Shown here in pieces: positions 35,948 to 48,012 of a stretch of 64,000 nucleotides of DNA; the stretch's first letter is position 1; each line of letters begins with the position of its first letter. The translations under genes were made by a program, and so were the position numbers. Location: the NCBI RefSeq assembly GCF_035594125.1, contig NC_087192.1, forward strand, positions 11,607,001 through 11,671,000, given 5' to 3'. Source of the DNA: Scylla paramamosain (taxonomy: Eukaryota; Arthropoda; Malacostraca; Decapoda; Portunidae). The notes under the pieces were generated by a model. The model ran no database searches. It saw nothing but the letters and a program-made list of their open reading frames with translations, and was not told where the DNA came from.

Positions 35948-36033
35948 TGGTACCGTACCCAGCATGGACGGTGACTGGTCGGGAGAGTCAGCGTGCTGGC
36001 CAATCATTGAGGGACCGACATTGTGTATGGAGC

Positions 36034-36082
36034 TGTGGCAGCCCCCAGGAGAAAGAGAGAGAGAGCCGAGAGAAAGCGAAGC

Positions 36083-36124
<42 letters not shown>

Positions 36125-36627
36125 ATTCTTTGCTTATGCCACACTCCAACGTAAGATAGCAGTGAATCCCAAGAGAAGGAGAGAGCGCCCATTCCCTGTC
36201 TACGGAAGACCTGTGGACCTGTGCAGCGTTGTTGACGAGCTGTGACTACTGTGACTTCAGTGTGCTGCTGTACTATGCCTCTGTTCTGTGAGGTGGGATG
36301 CGCTACCCAGCGATAGAGACGCTTTACAGAGTGATGCCGGTGGTGCGATCCTTACTTGTACTGTAGCGTGTTAGTGTGCCTTCTGTTCTGTGGTACTGCT
36401 CGGTGCGGACAATAAAGACGGGAGTGCCAGTGAGACGGTGTTTTGTTGTCCTTCTTCCCTTTCAATAGTCTCTTGAGTCCAGACGGGTGTCTCACACCCA
36501 CTAGATAAACAAGCCGGACTACGACAGCAGTGGTGGATTCTTGTTGTGTGTACTGACCGGCTTGGGTTACTGCAGTGTTAACTTTGTACCTGAAGACGTC
36601 TGAAGGCCGGAAGGGGCGTGCACAACA
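36034..36627 (+). repeat. Candidate LTR with AATAAA signal
   Basis: TG...CA termini, 594 bp, polyadenylation signal at 36406-36411 and a primer site three bases downstream. A GA-rich microsatellite lies at 36052-36121. No partner LTR is present in the window. Confidence 0.45.
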
Positions 36628-36630
36628 ATT

Positions 36631-36651
36631 TGATGTCAGGAGTGGGATTTG
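36631..36651 (+). other. Primer binding site resembling tRNA-Leu complement
   Basis: TGATGTCAGGAGTGGGAT followed by TTG differs at two positions from TGGTGTCAGAAGTGGGAT, the complement of the 3' end of a common animal tRNA-Leu. The first G of TGG is changed to A, which would weaken priming. Confidence 0.6.
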
Positions 36652-36703
36652 TGAACTGTGCTGTTCATACTTTGGCTGGTGAGGTGCCGGGCAGGCGAGC
36701 ACG

Positions 36704-36905
36704 ATGTCTGACTCAGAGGACAGAGATGCTGAGAGGGTGAAAAAGAACAATGTCCAGCAGCTGCAAGAGGAACTAAAGAGCATGTTTGTTGCGATGGCAC
36801 AACAAATGAATGAGCTGGCACTGAAAATTAATGAAAAACTGATGTGCGGGCACAGCAAATGAATGAGAAACTGGATGCGATGGCACATCAAATGAACGAG
36901 TAGGC
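36704..36905 (+). pseudogene. gag N-terminus of the second LTR element
   Basis: ATG at 36704 starts MSDSEDRDAERVKKNNVQQL, then FVAMAQQMNELALKINEKL. The motif MAQQMNE is repeated three times in about 50 codons, which suggests a short coiled-coil repeat of 36-39 bp. A frameshift after NEKL and a stop near 36900 end the gene. Capsid and pol are absent. Confidence 0.55.
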
Positions 36906-37028
36906 ACTGTGTGCTAGGTAATATATGAACTTCTATTTTCGTGCAGAGGTGGTGACCAAGGAAACACGGTAGTAAAATTCAGCTGTAAATATATTAATAT
37001 AATGATAATGTACAATAATTATTGAACC

Positions 37029-37258
37029 TGCCAGCAAGTCGCATGTCCGTCACCGAGGCCAGGCAGACGAGGACTACGCATGTCCGCCAGCAAGGCTGGG
37101 CGGACACGGACTACTCAGTGGGGTGGTTGCTGGGCCTGACGGCTCAGGTCACAGCCGAGGCTGGCGTCCAGAGACAAAGTGGTAAGAGTTGACCTCCCAC
37201 TTGGTGATAGCCAAGGCGGCCAGAGGCTGGTGTCAGGTCCCAGGGGAAGGGCGCGCCA
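37029..37258. repeat. Dispersed direct repeat, copy 1
   Basis: Shares GGGGTGGTTGCT, GGCTCAGGTCAC, GTGATAGCCAAGGCGGCCAG and GTCAGGTCCCA with 38266-38461 in the same orientation. Copy 1 also has an internal partial duplication (GCATGTCCG at 37041 and 37078). The family is unknown. The pair could be remnants of LTRs or a satellite-like unit. Confidence 0.8.
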
Positions 37259-38265
37259 TTGAATCTAGGCGGCAAAGGGTGTGGGCGTGTTTCTCCACAT
37301 CAGCACAATGTTCGGCCACCCTTCTAGGCATGCCCTCATGCCTACAAAACATATGGGGTAATGCAAGTACACTGAAGCACATAATTGACATTTAATACGC
37401 TCTTATCTGCATAAGATACGTGATGTATTCACTATGGCCAATCGCAAGGCTCACAGAACAATAACGTCAGCAAAGAGAGTACGCACTGTCGAATCACAAA
37501 ACTCATATAGCAGAGACGTCAGAAAAGAGCACAGTGGCCAAACACAAAACTCACACTAGCTATGACGTCAGCACAGCGAATCACAGGCCAAGAAAAACTA
37601 GGATAACACTAGAGGCCATAAAACGATAGAACAAGGCGTTTTTATGCAAAATAAATTGCAAAATAAAAATACACTGCAAAGATCGTACTGCGGCCCAAAT
37701 AACGCACATGATGGCTAAAAAAAAAAATTTCAATTGTGGTGGGTCGTGGTCGATTATGCACTGGAAGCCACGATCAGGATAGACCACACGGACAGGAAAC
37801 ACCAAACATTGCAGAAGATTGGCTGCTGAAAAGTTCTTTTCTTAAGTCTTGAAACGACAAGAACTCAGCTTAGATCACTCGAGATGCGTTCGATGTTGGC
37901 TTGAAGTCGTACTGGAACAGGTTGGTGGGACAGTCTTGGCAAAAGCTTGAAAGAGGCCCTAAAAGCAGCTGAAGAAAGCACCATAGACGTGTAGTAGCGT
38001 AGCAGTTTGCGTCGGTGACGGCTTAGCAGGTAACACGGAAGCGATGAAGGTACCTGGAGTAGCTGGCGACGAGCAGGCAGGACACGTGGGCCAGGAGGAC
38101 TGGTAGAGTCGACTCCTTCCACCGCGGTCACCATTTTTATGCACTAGTAAATCTTGTCACTTCTAGTACTACGTAGATGATTGTACCTAGGATGAAAGTA
38201 AACTCGTAGTAAAAGCAGATCTAGATATATTAATAAAATAAACTGTACAAAGTAAATAAGTAGAT
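37259..38265. other. Unassigned region between two direct repeats
   Basis: No motif recognised. The region includes three loosely repeated phrases around CACAAAACTCA / GACGTCAG (37440-37580). If the flanking repeats are LTRs, this would be the remains of a 1.4-kb deleted element, but no coding sequence supports that. Confidence 0.4.
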
Positions 38266-38458
38266 GCCTGCAAGCCATATGTCCGCCACCGAGGCCAGGC
38301 ATACACTGACTCCCGATGATGGGGTGGTTGCTAGGACTGCCGGCTCAGGTCACTGCCGGGGATGGTGTCTGGAGACAAAGGGGTGAGGGCTGACCTCACT
38401 CCCACGTGGTGATAGCCAAGGCGGCCAGAGGCTAGCGTCAGGTCCCAAGGGAAGGGCA

Positions 38459-38461
<3 letters not shown>
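38266..38461. repeat. Dispersed direct repeat, copy 2
   Basis: Second copy of the 37029-37258 repeat, lacking the internal partial duplication and ending at a (CT)n array. Confidence 0.8.

Positions 38462-38537
<76 letters not shown>
38460..38537. repeat. (CT)n microsatellite
   Basis: About 39 CT units at the truncated end of the direct repeat. Confidence 0.97.
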
Positions 38538-38541
<4 letters not shown>

Positions 38542-38599
38542 TCGTCTCACTATCTTCTCATCTCCTCATCTTCTTCCTCCTTCCCACTAGTCCCCTTAA

Positions 38600-39420
38600 A
38601 AATTTTTACAACACAACAAAAGTTTTCAATGAAGTCCAAGAAAATCTTTGCAGCAAGCAAGCCGAGAAGTGCAGATTTCAAGAGCATCTGTCCATCGAAT
38701 TTTAAGGCAATTGAGCTGGAAAAGCTATATTCCTACATTGATGCATGCTATCAATGACAATGATCCAGATAGAAGAATAGAGTATTACGAATGGTGCTTG
38801 GCAAAATGCTCAGAAGATACACATTTTCTAATAAAGGGTGTGTGGAGCGATGGGGCTACATTCAAATTAAACGGTACAATTAACCGTCATAGCTGCACAT
38901 ACTGGGTGCATGAAAATCTGCATGTTACAATGAAAAAAAAAAATATTTATCAGGGATTATAGTGTGGTGTGGTATTACATCAAGATAATTAGTTGGACCA
39001 TCCTTTTTTGATGGTACAGTGACTGATCGCGTTTACTTGAACGTACTTCTATGTCATGTCATGCTAACCATTAGAAATATCTTTGAAGATGAGGAATATT
39101 TGTCATGCCAACCATTAGAAATGTCTTTGAAGATGAGGAGTATTTTTTTTCCAGGAAGATGAGCACTCCCACACTACCATCGTGAAGTACAGCACAATCC
39201 TACCTTAACGAGATCTTGCCAAACAGATGGATTGGAAGAAAAGGCTTTGTAGAATACTCACCTTGTTCGCCGGAACTCGCCCATTTATTTATTTATTTAT
39301 TTATTTTATTTATTTATTTTTTTTTTTTTGTTCTTATTGGGATACTTGAAAGATAAAACTTATGCTACAAAACCTGCAACAATTGCTGAATTGAGATTCC
39401 ATTGAACTCACTCAGACTAG
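38600..39420 (+). pseudogene. Tc1/mariner-superfamily (DDE_3-type) transposase remnant
   Basis: The 38648-38962 frame has a helix-turn-helix end ([20 protein letters not shown]) and [15 protein letters not shown], then [19 protein letters not shown], where the first catalytic Asp is kept (WSDEATF in relatives, Glu changed to Gly here). After poly-A slippage at 38934 the frame breaks. Later pieces at 39190-39400 read NEILPNRWIGRKGFVEY and, beyond a (TTTA)n/poly-T insertion, LLGYLKDKTYATKPATIAEL, which in relatives follow the last catalytic residue. A duplicated CATGC(T/C)AACCATTAGAAAT block lies at 39058-39125. Terminal inverted repeats were not found. Confidence 0.75.
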
Positions 39421-39668
39421 CTTACAAAAATAAAATGGTTGTCTTCAGAAAATAGTTGTGATTAAACTATCATGAAATTCTTCAACTAAACAACATGTGG
39501 GACACAAAATGAAAAAAAAGAGAAAGAAAACTGGAAATACTTAAAATCAAATGAGGAAAAACATTTTTACCGTAAGTTGAAACGAGCAGCCAGAAAGTTA
39601 TATCGCCCCTCGTACATTTGCGTACATTTCGTGCATCTCTTGTGTGTATTTTTTTTTTTTTTTTTTTT

Positions 39669-40992
39669 CATGTAGGAGGGACACCGGCCAAGAAAAAAAA
39701 TCCAAAAAAAATAAAAAAAAGTTCACTGAAATGTCGGACTAGGGTCCAAAGCAGTAGTAATAATTGAAGGATAAATGTCTTGAAACCTCCCTCTTGAAAA
39801 AGAATTTCAGTCATAAGCAGGCGGAAATACAGGAGGCAGAATATTCCAGAGTTTACCAGGGAAAGGGATGAATAATTGAGAATACTGGTTAACTCTTGCA
39901 TTAGGGAGGTGGACAGAATACGGATGAGAGAAAGAAGAAACTCGTCTTCAGCGAGGCCACGGGAGAAGGGGAGGCATGTAGTTAGCAAGATCAGAAGAGC
40001 AGTTACTCGTAGCATGAAAATAGCTGTAGAAGATAGGAAAATATGCAACATTGTAGTGATGAGAAAGAGGCTAAAGACAGTCAGTTAAAGGAGAGGAGTT
40101 GATGAGATGAAAAGTTTTTGGTTGCACCCTGTCTAGAAGAGCGGTATCAGCGGAACCCTCCGGGATGCGATGCAAACTCCATACATAAGAGGATAAGATC
40201 CCTGTAGAGAGTTAGCAGCTGGAAGTGTGAGAAAAACTGGCAGAGACGTCTTAGAACACCAAACTTCATAGAAGCTGTTTTAGCTAGAAATGAGGTGTGA
40301 AGATTCCAGTTTAGATTATAAGAAAAAGGACAGACCGAGGATGTTTTGTGTAGAAGAGAGGGACACTTGAGTGTCATTGAAGAAGAGGGGATAGTTGTCT
40401 GGAAGGTTGTGTGAGTTGTTGTGAGGAAGAATTGAGTTTTTGAGGCATTGAACAATACTAAGTTTGCTCTGCCCCAATCAGAAATTTTAGAGAGATCAGA
40501 AGTTAGGCGTTGTGTGGTTTCCCTGCGTGAACTGTTTACTTCCTGAAGGGTTCGACGTATGCGAAAAGACATGGAAAAATGCAGAGTGGTATCATCAGCG
40601 TAGGAGTGGATAGGACAAGAAGTTTGGTTTAGATCATTGATGAATATTAGGAAGAGAGTTGGTGACAGGACAGAAACCTTAGGAACACCACTGTTAATAG
40701 ATTTTGGAGAACAGGGACAGTCTACCACAGCAGCAATAGAACGGTCAGAAAGGAAACTTGAGATGAAGTTACAGAAAGAAGGATAGAAGCAGTAGGAGTA
40801 AAGTTTGGAAATCAAAGCTTTGTGCCAGACTCTTAAAAGCTTTTGGTATGTCTAAGGCAACAGCAAAAGTTTCACCAAAATTTCTAAAAAAAGAATGACC
40901 AAGATTCCGTAAGGAAAGCCAGATGACCAGTAGAGCGACCTTGACTGGTGATCAGATGGAAGGTTGTGAAGTGATAAATGTTTAAGAATCTG
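39669..40992 (-). mobile_element. LINE-A copy 8
   Basis: The 3' end (CATGTAGGAGGGACACCGGC) follows a poly-T run. The minus-strand frame 40815-40147 (222 codons) is the best RT core in the window: CNFISSFLSDRSIAAVVDC, SINSGVPKVSVLSPTLFLIF and an intact HSYADDTTLHFS. The C-terminal region follows in other frames. The upper edge meets a poly-T and the 3' end of copy A9. Confidence 0.87.
40147..40815 (-). pseudogene. LINE-A reverse transcriptase palm and thumb, copy A8
   Basis: The frame runs from the block after the first catalytic Asp, through NSGVPKVSVLSPTLF (family GVPQGSVLSP) and YADDTTLHFS with both Asp residues, to LTSDLSKISDWGRANLVLF and SYNLNWNLHTSFLAKTASM. It ends near GGFR, where relatives continue HVWGGS. 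The start is cut by a frameshift (KAF.R..H.ALISKL lies just upstream). This shows that the family RT is of the YADD type and gives the reference for the deletions in other copies. Confidence 0.85.
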
Positions 40993-41007
40993 TCTTTTTT
41001 TTTTTTT

Positions 41008-42390
41008 TTTTATGTAGGAGGGACACAGGCCAAGGTCAACAAAAACCTAATGAAAAAAAAAAAAAAGCCTACTGAATTGGCGGTCCCTGAATAGGGTCCG
41101 AAGCGGTAGTCAATAAGTGAAGGATAAGTATCTTGAAACTTCCCTCTTGAAGGAGTTCAATTCAAAGAAAGGTGGAAATACAGAAGGAGGCAGGGAGTTC
41201 CAGGGCTGAATGTAGGCAAACTTCCAGCAAGAAGAAAAGACGAAAATCTTGAGAGATTTTGATACTTTCTATTAATGAAGGATCTTTTGGCTAGTTAGAA
41301 AACAGACTTGGCATGGTTTCAGGCAAAAATATAAAGTGCATGAGATTCTGGTGATGGAAGGCTTAAGTATCTTTTGTGGGCCACCTCTCTATCGTGTATA
41401 TCACGAGAACAGGCTGTTTTAAACCAAGGTTTGGAAGCTTTAGGTCGAGAAAAAGATTGAGAAATGTACGTTTCTATGCCAGACACTATCATCTCTGTTA
41501 TGCGCTCGGCACTCAGAGACGAGTCTCTGTCACTGAAGCATTCATTCTAAGGAAAACAGCAAAATATCTCTTCGGGTCCTTCCAACTAGCAGAGGCAAAA
41601 CGCCAGAGACACCTCCGCTTTGGGGGATCCTGAGGAGGGAATGAAGCGATAGGACAAAATACAGATATGAGCTTGCGAGCTCAACGGAGAAGACAGGGAA
41701 ACACCATAAGCAGAAAGATTAGAGTTAAAAAAAGGTCAAGAATGTTGGGCGTATAATATTATGCAAGACGGTCAGGAAAATGAGTAGGGTGTTGCACCAA
41801 TTGCTCTAGGTCGTGGAGGATAGCAAAATTAAAGGCTACTTCACCAGGATGGCCAGTAAAGGGAGAGGAAAGCCAAAACTGGTGGTGAACACTCAAGTCT
41901 CCAAGAATGAAAATCTCCCCAAAAAGGGAAGAGAGAATGTGCTCCACTTTGGAAGTTAAGTAGTCAAAGAATTTCTTATAGTTAGAGGAGTTAGGTGAGA
42001 AGTATACAGCACAGATAAATTTAGTTTGAGAGTGACTGCAGTCGTAGCCAGATGTTGGGAAATTCGGAAGATTAAAGTGCGTGGGTACGAGAGCAGGTTG
42101 AGTCGCTGCGCACATAGGTGCAAAATCTAGCTTTGAATTTAAAATGAGGATATAGGTAGGAGGGAAAAGAAAAGGGATTACTCTCAGTTGCCTCAGACAC
42201 CTGTGTTTCAGTGATGAAAAGAAGATGAGGTTTAGAAGAGAAGAGGTGGTGTTCTACAGATTGAAAATTAGATCTAAGACCGCAAATGTTGAAGAATTTA
42301 ATGAAAAAAAAGTTGAGAGGGATGTTAAAACATTTAGGATCGTTATCAGAAGAGCAGTCCGACCTGGGGATATTTGTGGTCCCCTCCCCA
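41008..42390 (-). mobile_element. LINE-A copy 9, rearranged
   Basis: The 3' end (TTATGTAGGAGGGACACAGG) starts at 41012 after a T-run. Only 190 bp of 3' UTR and C-terminus are present before the sequence jumps (41204) to the RT entry region and then to the endonuclease (42115-41759: ICAVYFSPNSSNYKKFFDY, ILGDLSVHHQFW). The 5' end stops in the N-terminal codons at a (TA)n array. Either this is one internally deleted copy or a 3' fragment inserted in copy A8. Confidence 0.8.
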
Positions 42391-42395
42391 AATGA

Positions 42396-42409
42396 GTATA
42401 TATATACGA

Positions 42410-42482
<73 letters not shown>

Positions 42483-42493
42483 CATCTATTATA

Positions 42494-42532
<39 letters not shown>

Positions 42533-42670
42533 ATTATTATTATTATTATCATTATTATTATTGTTATTTTATTAATTATTATCTGTTTATTTATTTACTT
42601 TATTTATTATTTAGTTATATATTTTTTTTTATTTATTTATTTATTTTTATTTATTTATTTATTTATTTTT
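42396..42670. repeat. (TA)n and (ATT)n arrays with T/A-rich tail
   Basis: About 35 TA units (42403-42479), then ATT repeats to about 42566 and degenerate TTTA repeats to 42670. Confidence 0.95.
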
Positions 42671-43261
42671 GCAGAGAGCAGTAAGCAGCGCTCGGTGTGA
42701 AACGTTTCCGCGCGCAATATTCTTGTGGCATTATTCGCATTCCAGCGATTCCGTGGCAGTAGATGCAAATTAATTAATGATTTAAAAAAAAAAAAAAAGG
42801 GTTTCATTGTGTTTGACAGAGACATGCAAAACGTTTCCTTTTAAGATAAAATTGTAGTTGGAACAGTAAAGGCCGTACGTTTACCTAATGTGTTTATTTT
42901 CCCTTTGGTTCCTGTATATTTCCTAAAGCATAATCACACACACCTTGCGATAACTTATGCATCGCGAAGCCACACTTTCTGCATCAGTTAAGCGGGATGG
43001 TTTCTGGAACACGAGGAAGGGAATGCGGAAGTGGGAGCAGAGTGGCTAGCGCGCGAAGAAGTGAAGTCGGATCCTCCCCGAGATCTGCCTGAAACTGGCC
43101 ATGGTATGCGAGATTGTTGAGCAATCACAGGTTCCAAGCATGTCTCCATCATGGGTGTGATGAAGCCTATGATAATTCAGGAACTATGCCAAGAAACCCA
43201 TCAAGTAACCAAAAGAAATGAGGTTTGAGGGATTACAGCTTTTAAATTTTAAAATAAAAAA
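42671..43261. other. Unassigned segment
   Basis: No motif recognised on either strand. Possibly unique DNA. Confidence 0.45.
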
Positions 43262-43432
<171 letters not shown>

Positions 43433-44159
43433 CCTCATCGTTTGCTTCACACCTCAGCTTTAACGTATTTTGTGAGCTTTGGCCACGTTGTAATGTGGAT
43501 CCTTATTTCATCTCACTTCTGGATAGGAGGGAAAGCAGATAAGTTGGGCAATTGATAGGGAATGGGACTGTGAGAATAAAGAGAAGAGAACAAAGCGAGT
43601 CAGGTCCCTGGTGATGAAAAATAAATAAATTGCATCACACAACAGAACAGAGGTAGAGACCGGGGTAGTGGGAAGGGAGAGCCGCGAGGCCTTGTAGATT
43701 GACAACGCTCGATCTTCCCTGGTGTTCCGTGAATCCCAAAGATCCGAGGAAGCTTATGTGTATGGTAATGTGACTTTCCTCTCCGCGTGGCGCTGCTGAA
43801 ATTGAGCCAGCGTGAGATGAATAACACGGGTGCTGATCTTTTCTAATGCTCTGTAGGTCTAAATATCAGTGGACAAAGTAATTTTCATTGCATAATGTTT
43901 TTACTCATGATGCTAATCAATGGAATATTTTACGTTGGAAGAAGTCGCTTTGTCTCTGATTAAATTGCAAAACCAGAAATAAAGAGTACCTGTGTAAGGT
44001 TCCTTTTCATATCAATCATGTTGTTTCCGGAGATGACAGAGGAAGATACTGCTAGAAAGCTTGAAGCCTGCCAGGGAAATTCAGATCAACTTGTGTATAC
44101 AAGTGTTGAAGCATATAAAAAATCTCAACGCTTTTATTTATTTATCTATTTAAAAAAAA

Positions 44160-44161
<2 letters not shown>
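43433..44161. other. Unassigned segment
   Basis: No family recognised. A 44018-44150 reading (MLFPEMTEEDTARKLEACQG) looks protein-like, but it is short and runs into the (CT)n array, so I do not call a gene. Confidence 0.4.

Positions 44162-44243
<82 letters not shown>
44162..44243. repeat. (TC)n microsatellite
   Basis: About 41 TC units, 18 bp from the 3' end of LINE-A copy 10. Confidence 0.97.
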
Positions 44244-44248
<5 letters not shown>

Positions 44249-44999
44249 AGTTTTTTTTCTTTTATGTAGGAGGGACACCGGCCAAGGGCAACAACAATCA
44301 AATAAAAAAAAAAGCCGAAGCGGTAGTCAAAAATTGAAGGATAAGTGTCTTGAAACCTCCCTCTTGAAGGAATTTAAGTCATAGGAAGGTGAAAAATAAA
44401 GAAACAGGCAGGGAGTTCAGAGTTTACCAGAGAAAGGGATGAATATTTGAGAACACTGGTTAACTCTTGCATTAGGGAGGTGGACAGAATAGGGGTGAGA
44501 GAAAGAAGAGTCTTGTGTAGCGAGGCCGCGGGAGAGGGGAGGTATGCAGTTAGCAAGATCAGAAGAGCAGTTAGCATGAAGATAGCGGTAGAAGATAGCA
44601 AGAGATGCAACACTGCGACGATGACAAAGAGGCTGAAGACAGTCAGTTAGAAACCAAGAGTTGGTGAGACGAAAAGCTTTAGATTCCACCCCTGTCTAAA
44701 AGAGCGGTATCATTGGAAACCCTCGGACATGTTAATCGTACTCCATACATGGACGGATAAGTCCCTTGTACAAAGTTAGCAGCTGGTGGCGGTGAGAAAA
44801 ATTAGCGGGGACATTTCAGAAACCTTAACTTCACAGAAGCTGTTTTAGCTTCTGAGACTCTGTTTTAGCTTAGAGATGAGATTTGAAGACAGTTGAGTGT
44901 CATTGAAGAAGGGGGATAGATGTCTGGAAGGTTGTGTCGAGTTGATAGATGGAGGAATTGAGTTTTTGAGGCATTGAATAATACTAAGTTTGCTCTGCC

Positions 45000-45488
45000 C
45001 TAATCAGAAATTTTAGAAAGATCAGAAGTCAGACATTCTGTGGCTTCCCTGCATGAAATGTTTACTTCTTGAAGGGTTCTGCGTCTGTGAAAAGACGTGG
45101 AAAAGTGCAGGGTGGTACCATCAGCGTAGGAGTGGATAGGACAAGAAGTTTGGTTTAGAAGGTCATTGATGAATAACAAGAAGAGAGTGGGTGACAGGAC
45201 AGAACCCTGAGGAACACCACTGTTAATAGATTTAGGAGAAGAACAGTGGCCGTCTACCACAGCAGCAATAGAAAGGTCAGAGAGGAAACTTGAGTTGAAG
45301 TTAGAGAGGGAAGGATAGAAACCGTAGGAGGGAGGTTTGGAAATCAAAGCTTTGAGCCAGACTATCAAAAGCTTTTGATATATCCAAAGCAAGAGCAAGC
45401 GTTTTACCAAAATCTCTAAAAGAGAATGACCAAGACTCAGAAAGGAAAGCCAGAAGATTACCAGTAGAGTGGTCCTGAGAGAATCCAT
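45000..45488 (-). pseudogene. LINE-A reverse transcriptase core, copy A10
   Basis: The 162-codon open frame contains SINSGVPQGSVLSPTLFLLF and HSYADGTTLHFSTSFHRRRT. The catalytic pair of the YADD box is changed to Asp-Gly, which should abolish polymerase activity. The upstream first catalytic block is in a shifted frame. RT would act at the nicked target site. Compare copy A8, which retains YADD. Confidence 0.85.
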
Positions 45489-46135
45489 ACTGGCGATCAG
45501 ATAGAAGATTGTGAAGTTTAAGAATCTTTCTGTTGAGGATAGATTTAAAAAAAACTTTAGATAGGAAGGAAATTAAAACAATAGGACGGTAGTTTGAGGG
45601 ATTAAAACGGTCACCCTTTTTAGGAACAGGCTGAATGTAGGCAAACTTCCAGCAAGATGGAAAGCTAGATGTTGAAAGAGTTTGACCAGGGAAGGTGCAA
45701 GCACAGAGGCGCAGTTTCGGAGAACAATAGGAGGGACCCCATCAGGTCCATGAGCCTTCCGAGGGTTTAGTCCAGCGAGGGCTTGGAAAACATCATTGCG
45801 AAGAATTTAAATTTAACATGAAATAGTCAGAGGATGGAGGAGAGGGAGGAACAAACCCTGAATCTTTGTTAGCAAAGGTTTGAGCGAGGAGTTCAGCTTT
45901 AGCGATAGATGTGACAGCCATGGTTAAAATTTGGTTGAAATAAAGAAGGGAAAGAAAAAGAAGCAAATTTATTGGAGATGTTTTTTGGTTAGGTACTAGA
46001 AGTCACGACGGGAGTTAGATCTTGAAAGATTTTGACATTTTCTATCAATGAAGAAGTATTTCGCTAGTTGGAGAACAGACATGGCGTGGTTCCAGGCAGA
46101 AATAAAAACTGCATGAGATTCTGGTGATGGAAGAC

Positions 46136-47160
46136 TTACGTACTTTTTGTGGGCCACCTCTCTCTATAACGAATAGCACGAGAACAGGCTGTGTTTAACC
46201 AACGTTTCAAAGGTTTAGCTCGAGAAAAAGGGTGAGAAATGTACGCCTCCATGACAGACACTTTCACCTCTGTTATCCGCTCAGCACACAGAGACGGGTC
46301 TCTGTCACGGAAGCATAGTCTTTCCAAGGGAAATCAGCAGGTCTCCCCAATTAGCAGAAGGAAAACGCCAGAGGCACCTCCACTTACGGGGATCCTGAGG
46401 AGGGATCGGAGCGATAGGGCAAGATACAGATATGAGATTGTGAACTCAACGGAAAAGAGAGGGTAACACCATAAGCAGGTTAGAGGTTAGGAAAAAGGAC
46501 AAGAATATTGGGCGTGTCTCCAAGACAGTCAGGAATACGAGTAAGGTGTTGCACCAATTGCTTTAGGTCGTGAAGGATAGCAAAGTTGAAGGCTAGTTCA
46601 CCAGGTTGGTCAGTGAAGGGAGAGGAAAGCCAAAGCTGGTGATGAACATTGAAGTCTCCAGAAATGGAGATCTCTGCAAGAGGGAACAGAGTCAGAATGT
46701 GCTCCATTTTGGAAGTTGAGTAGTCAAAGAATTTCTTATAGTCAGAGAAGTTAGATGAGATGTATACAACTTAAATATATTTAGTTTAAGAGTGACTCTG
46801 TAGTCGTATTCAGATGGTGGAAAACTTGTAAGACTCAAGAGCGTGGGCACGAGACCAAGTTGAATCATTGCGCACATAAACGCAACATCCAGCTTTGGAT
46901 TGAAAATGAGGGTAGGGAAAGTAGGAGGGGACAGAAAAGGAGCTGGTGTCAGTTGCCTCAGACACCTGTGTTTCAGTTCTACAGATTGAAAATTAAATCT
47001 AAGAGTGCGAATGTTGCAGGAGTTAATGAAGAAAAAGTTAAGGGGGTGTCAAGACACTTAGGGTCGATACCAGAAGAGCAATCCGATTTGGGAACATTTG
47101 TGGTCCCCTCCCCAGATGGGGACTCCGAGGCCGGTGTAGGAGCCGCCATGATAATTTTTA
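46136..47160 (-). pseudogene. LINE-A endonuclease and linker, copy A10
   Basis: In minus order, broken frames give the N-terminus (PTPASESPSGEGTTNVPKSD), TYTSHLTS-type frameshifted residues and then [20 protein letters not shown], which keeps the catalytic GDFN block intact, unlike copy A5 (GDFS). [14 protein letters not shown] and the linker CFRDRDPSLCAERITEV follow. The gene is inactive through frameshifts, but GDFN here suggests that the active family ancestor had Asn. Confidence 0.75.
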
Positions 47161-47213
47161 ATTTTGAGTGAAAGGTGAGTCTGCAATTAGGTGCTTTTAG
47201 TTTTGTATGAAGA

Positions 47214-47996
<783 letters not shown>

Positions 47997-48012
47997 GTAT
48001 ATATAATTATTA

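Larger units (their letters stand above)
36034..36905 (+). mobile_element. 5' end of a second LTR retrotransposon
   Basis: A candidate LTR (36034-36627, TGTGGCAGCC to CACAACA) contains AATAAA at 36406-36411. A primer binding site resembling the 3' end of tRNA-Leu follows, then a leader and the first codons of a gag with coiled coil. The element stops at about 36905. It is not the Gmr1-like family, because leader and gag differ. Confidence 0.6.

Noticed and set aside
36631..36651. A tRNA-Leu gene
   Set aside because: Only the 3' end complement is present, next to a candidate LTR; there is no cloverleaf.
36352..36891. Minus-strand 179-codon frame
   Set aside because: Antisense of the LTR, primer site and gag start of the second LTR element.
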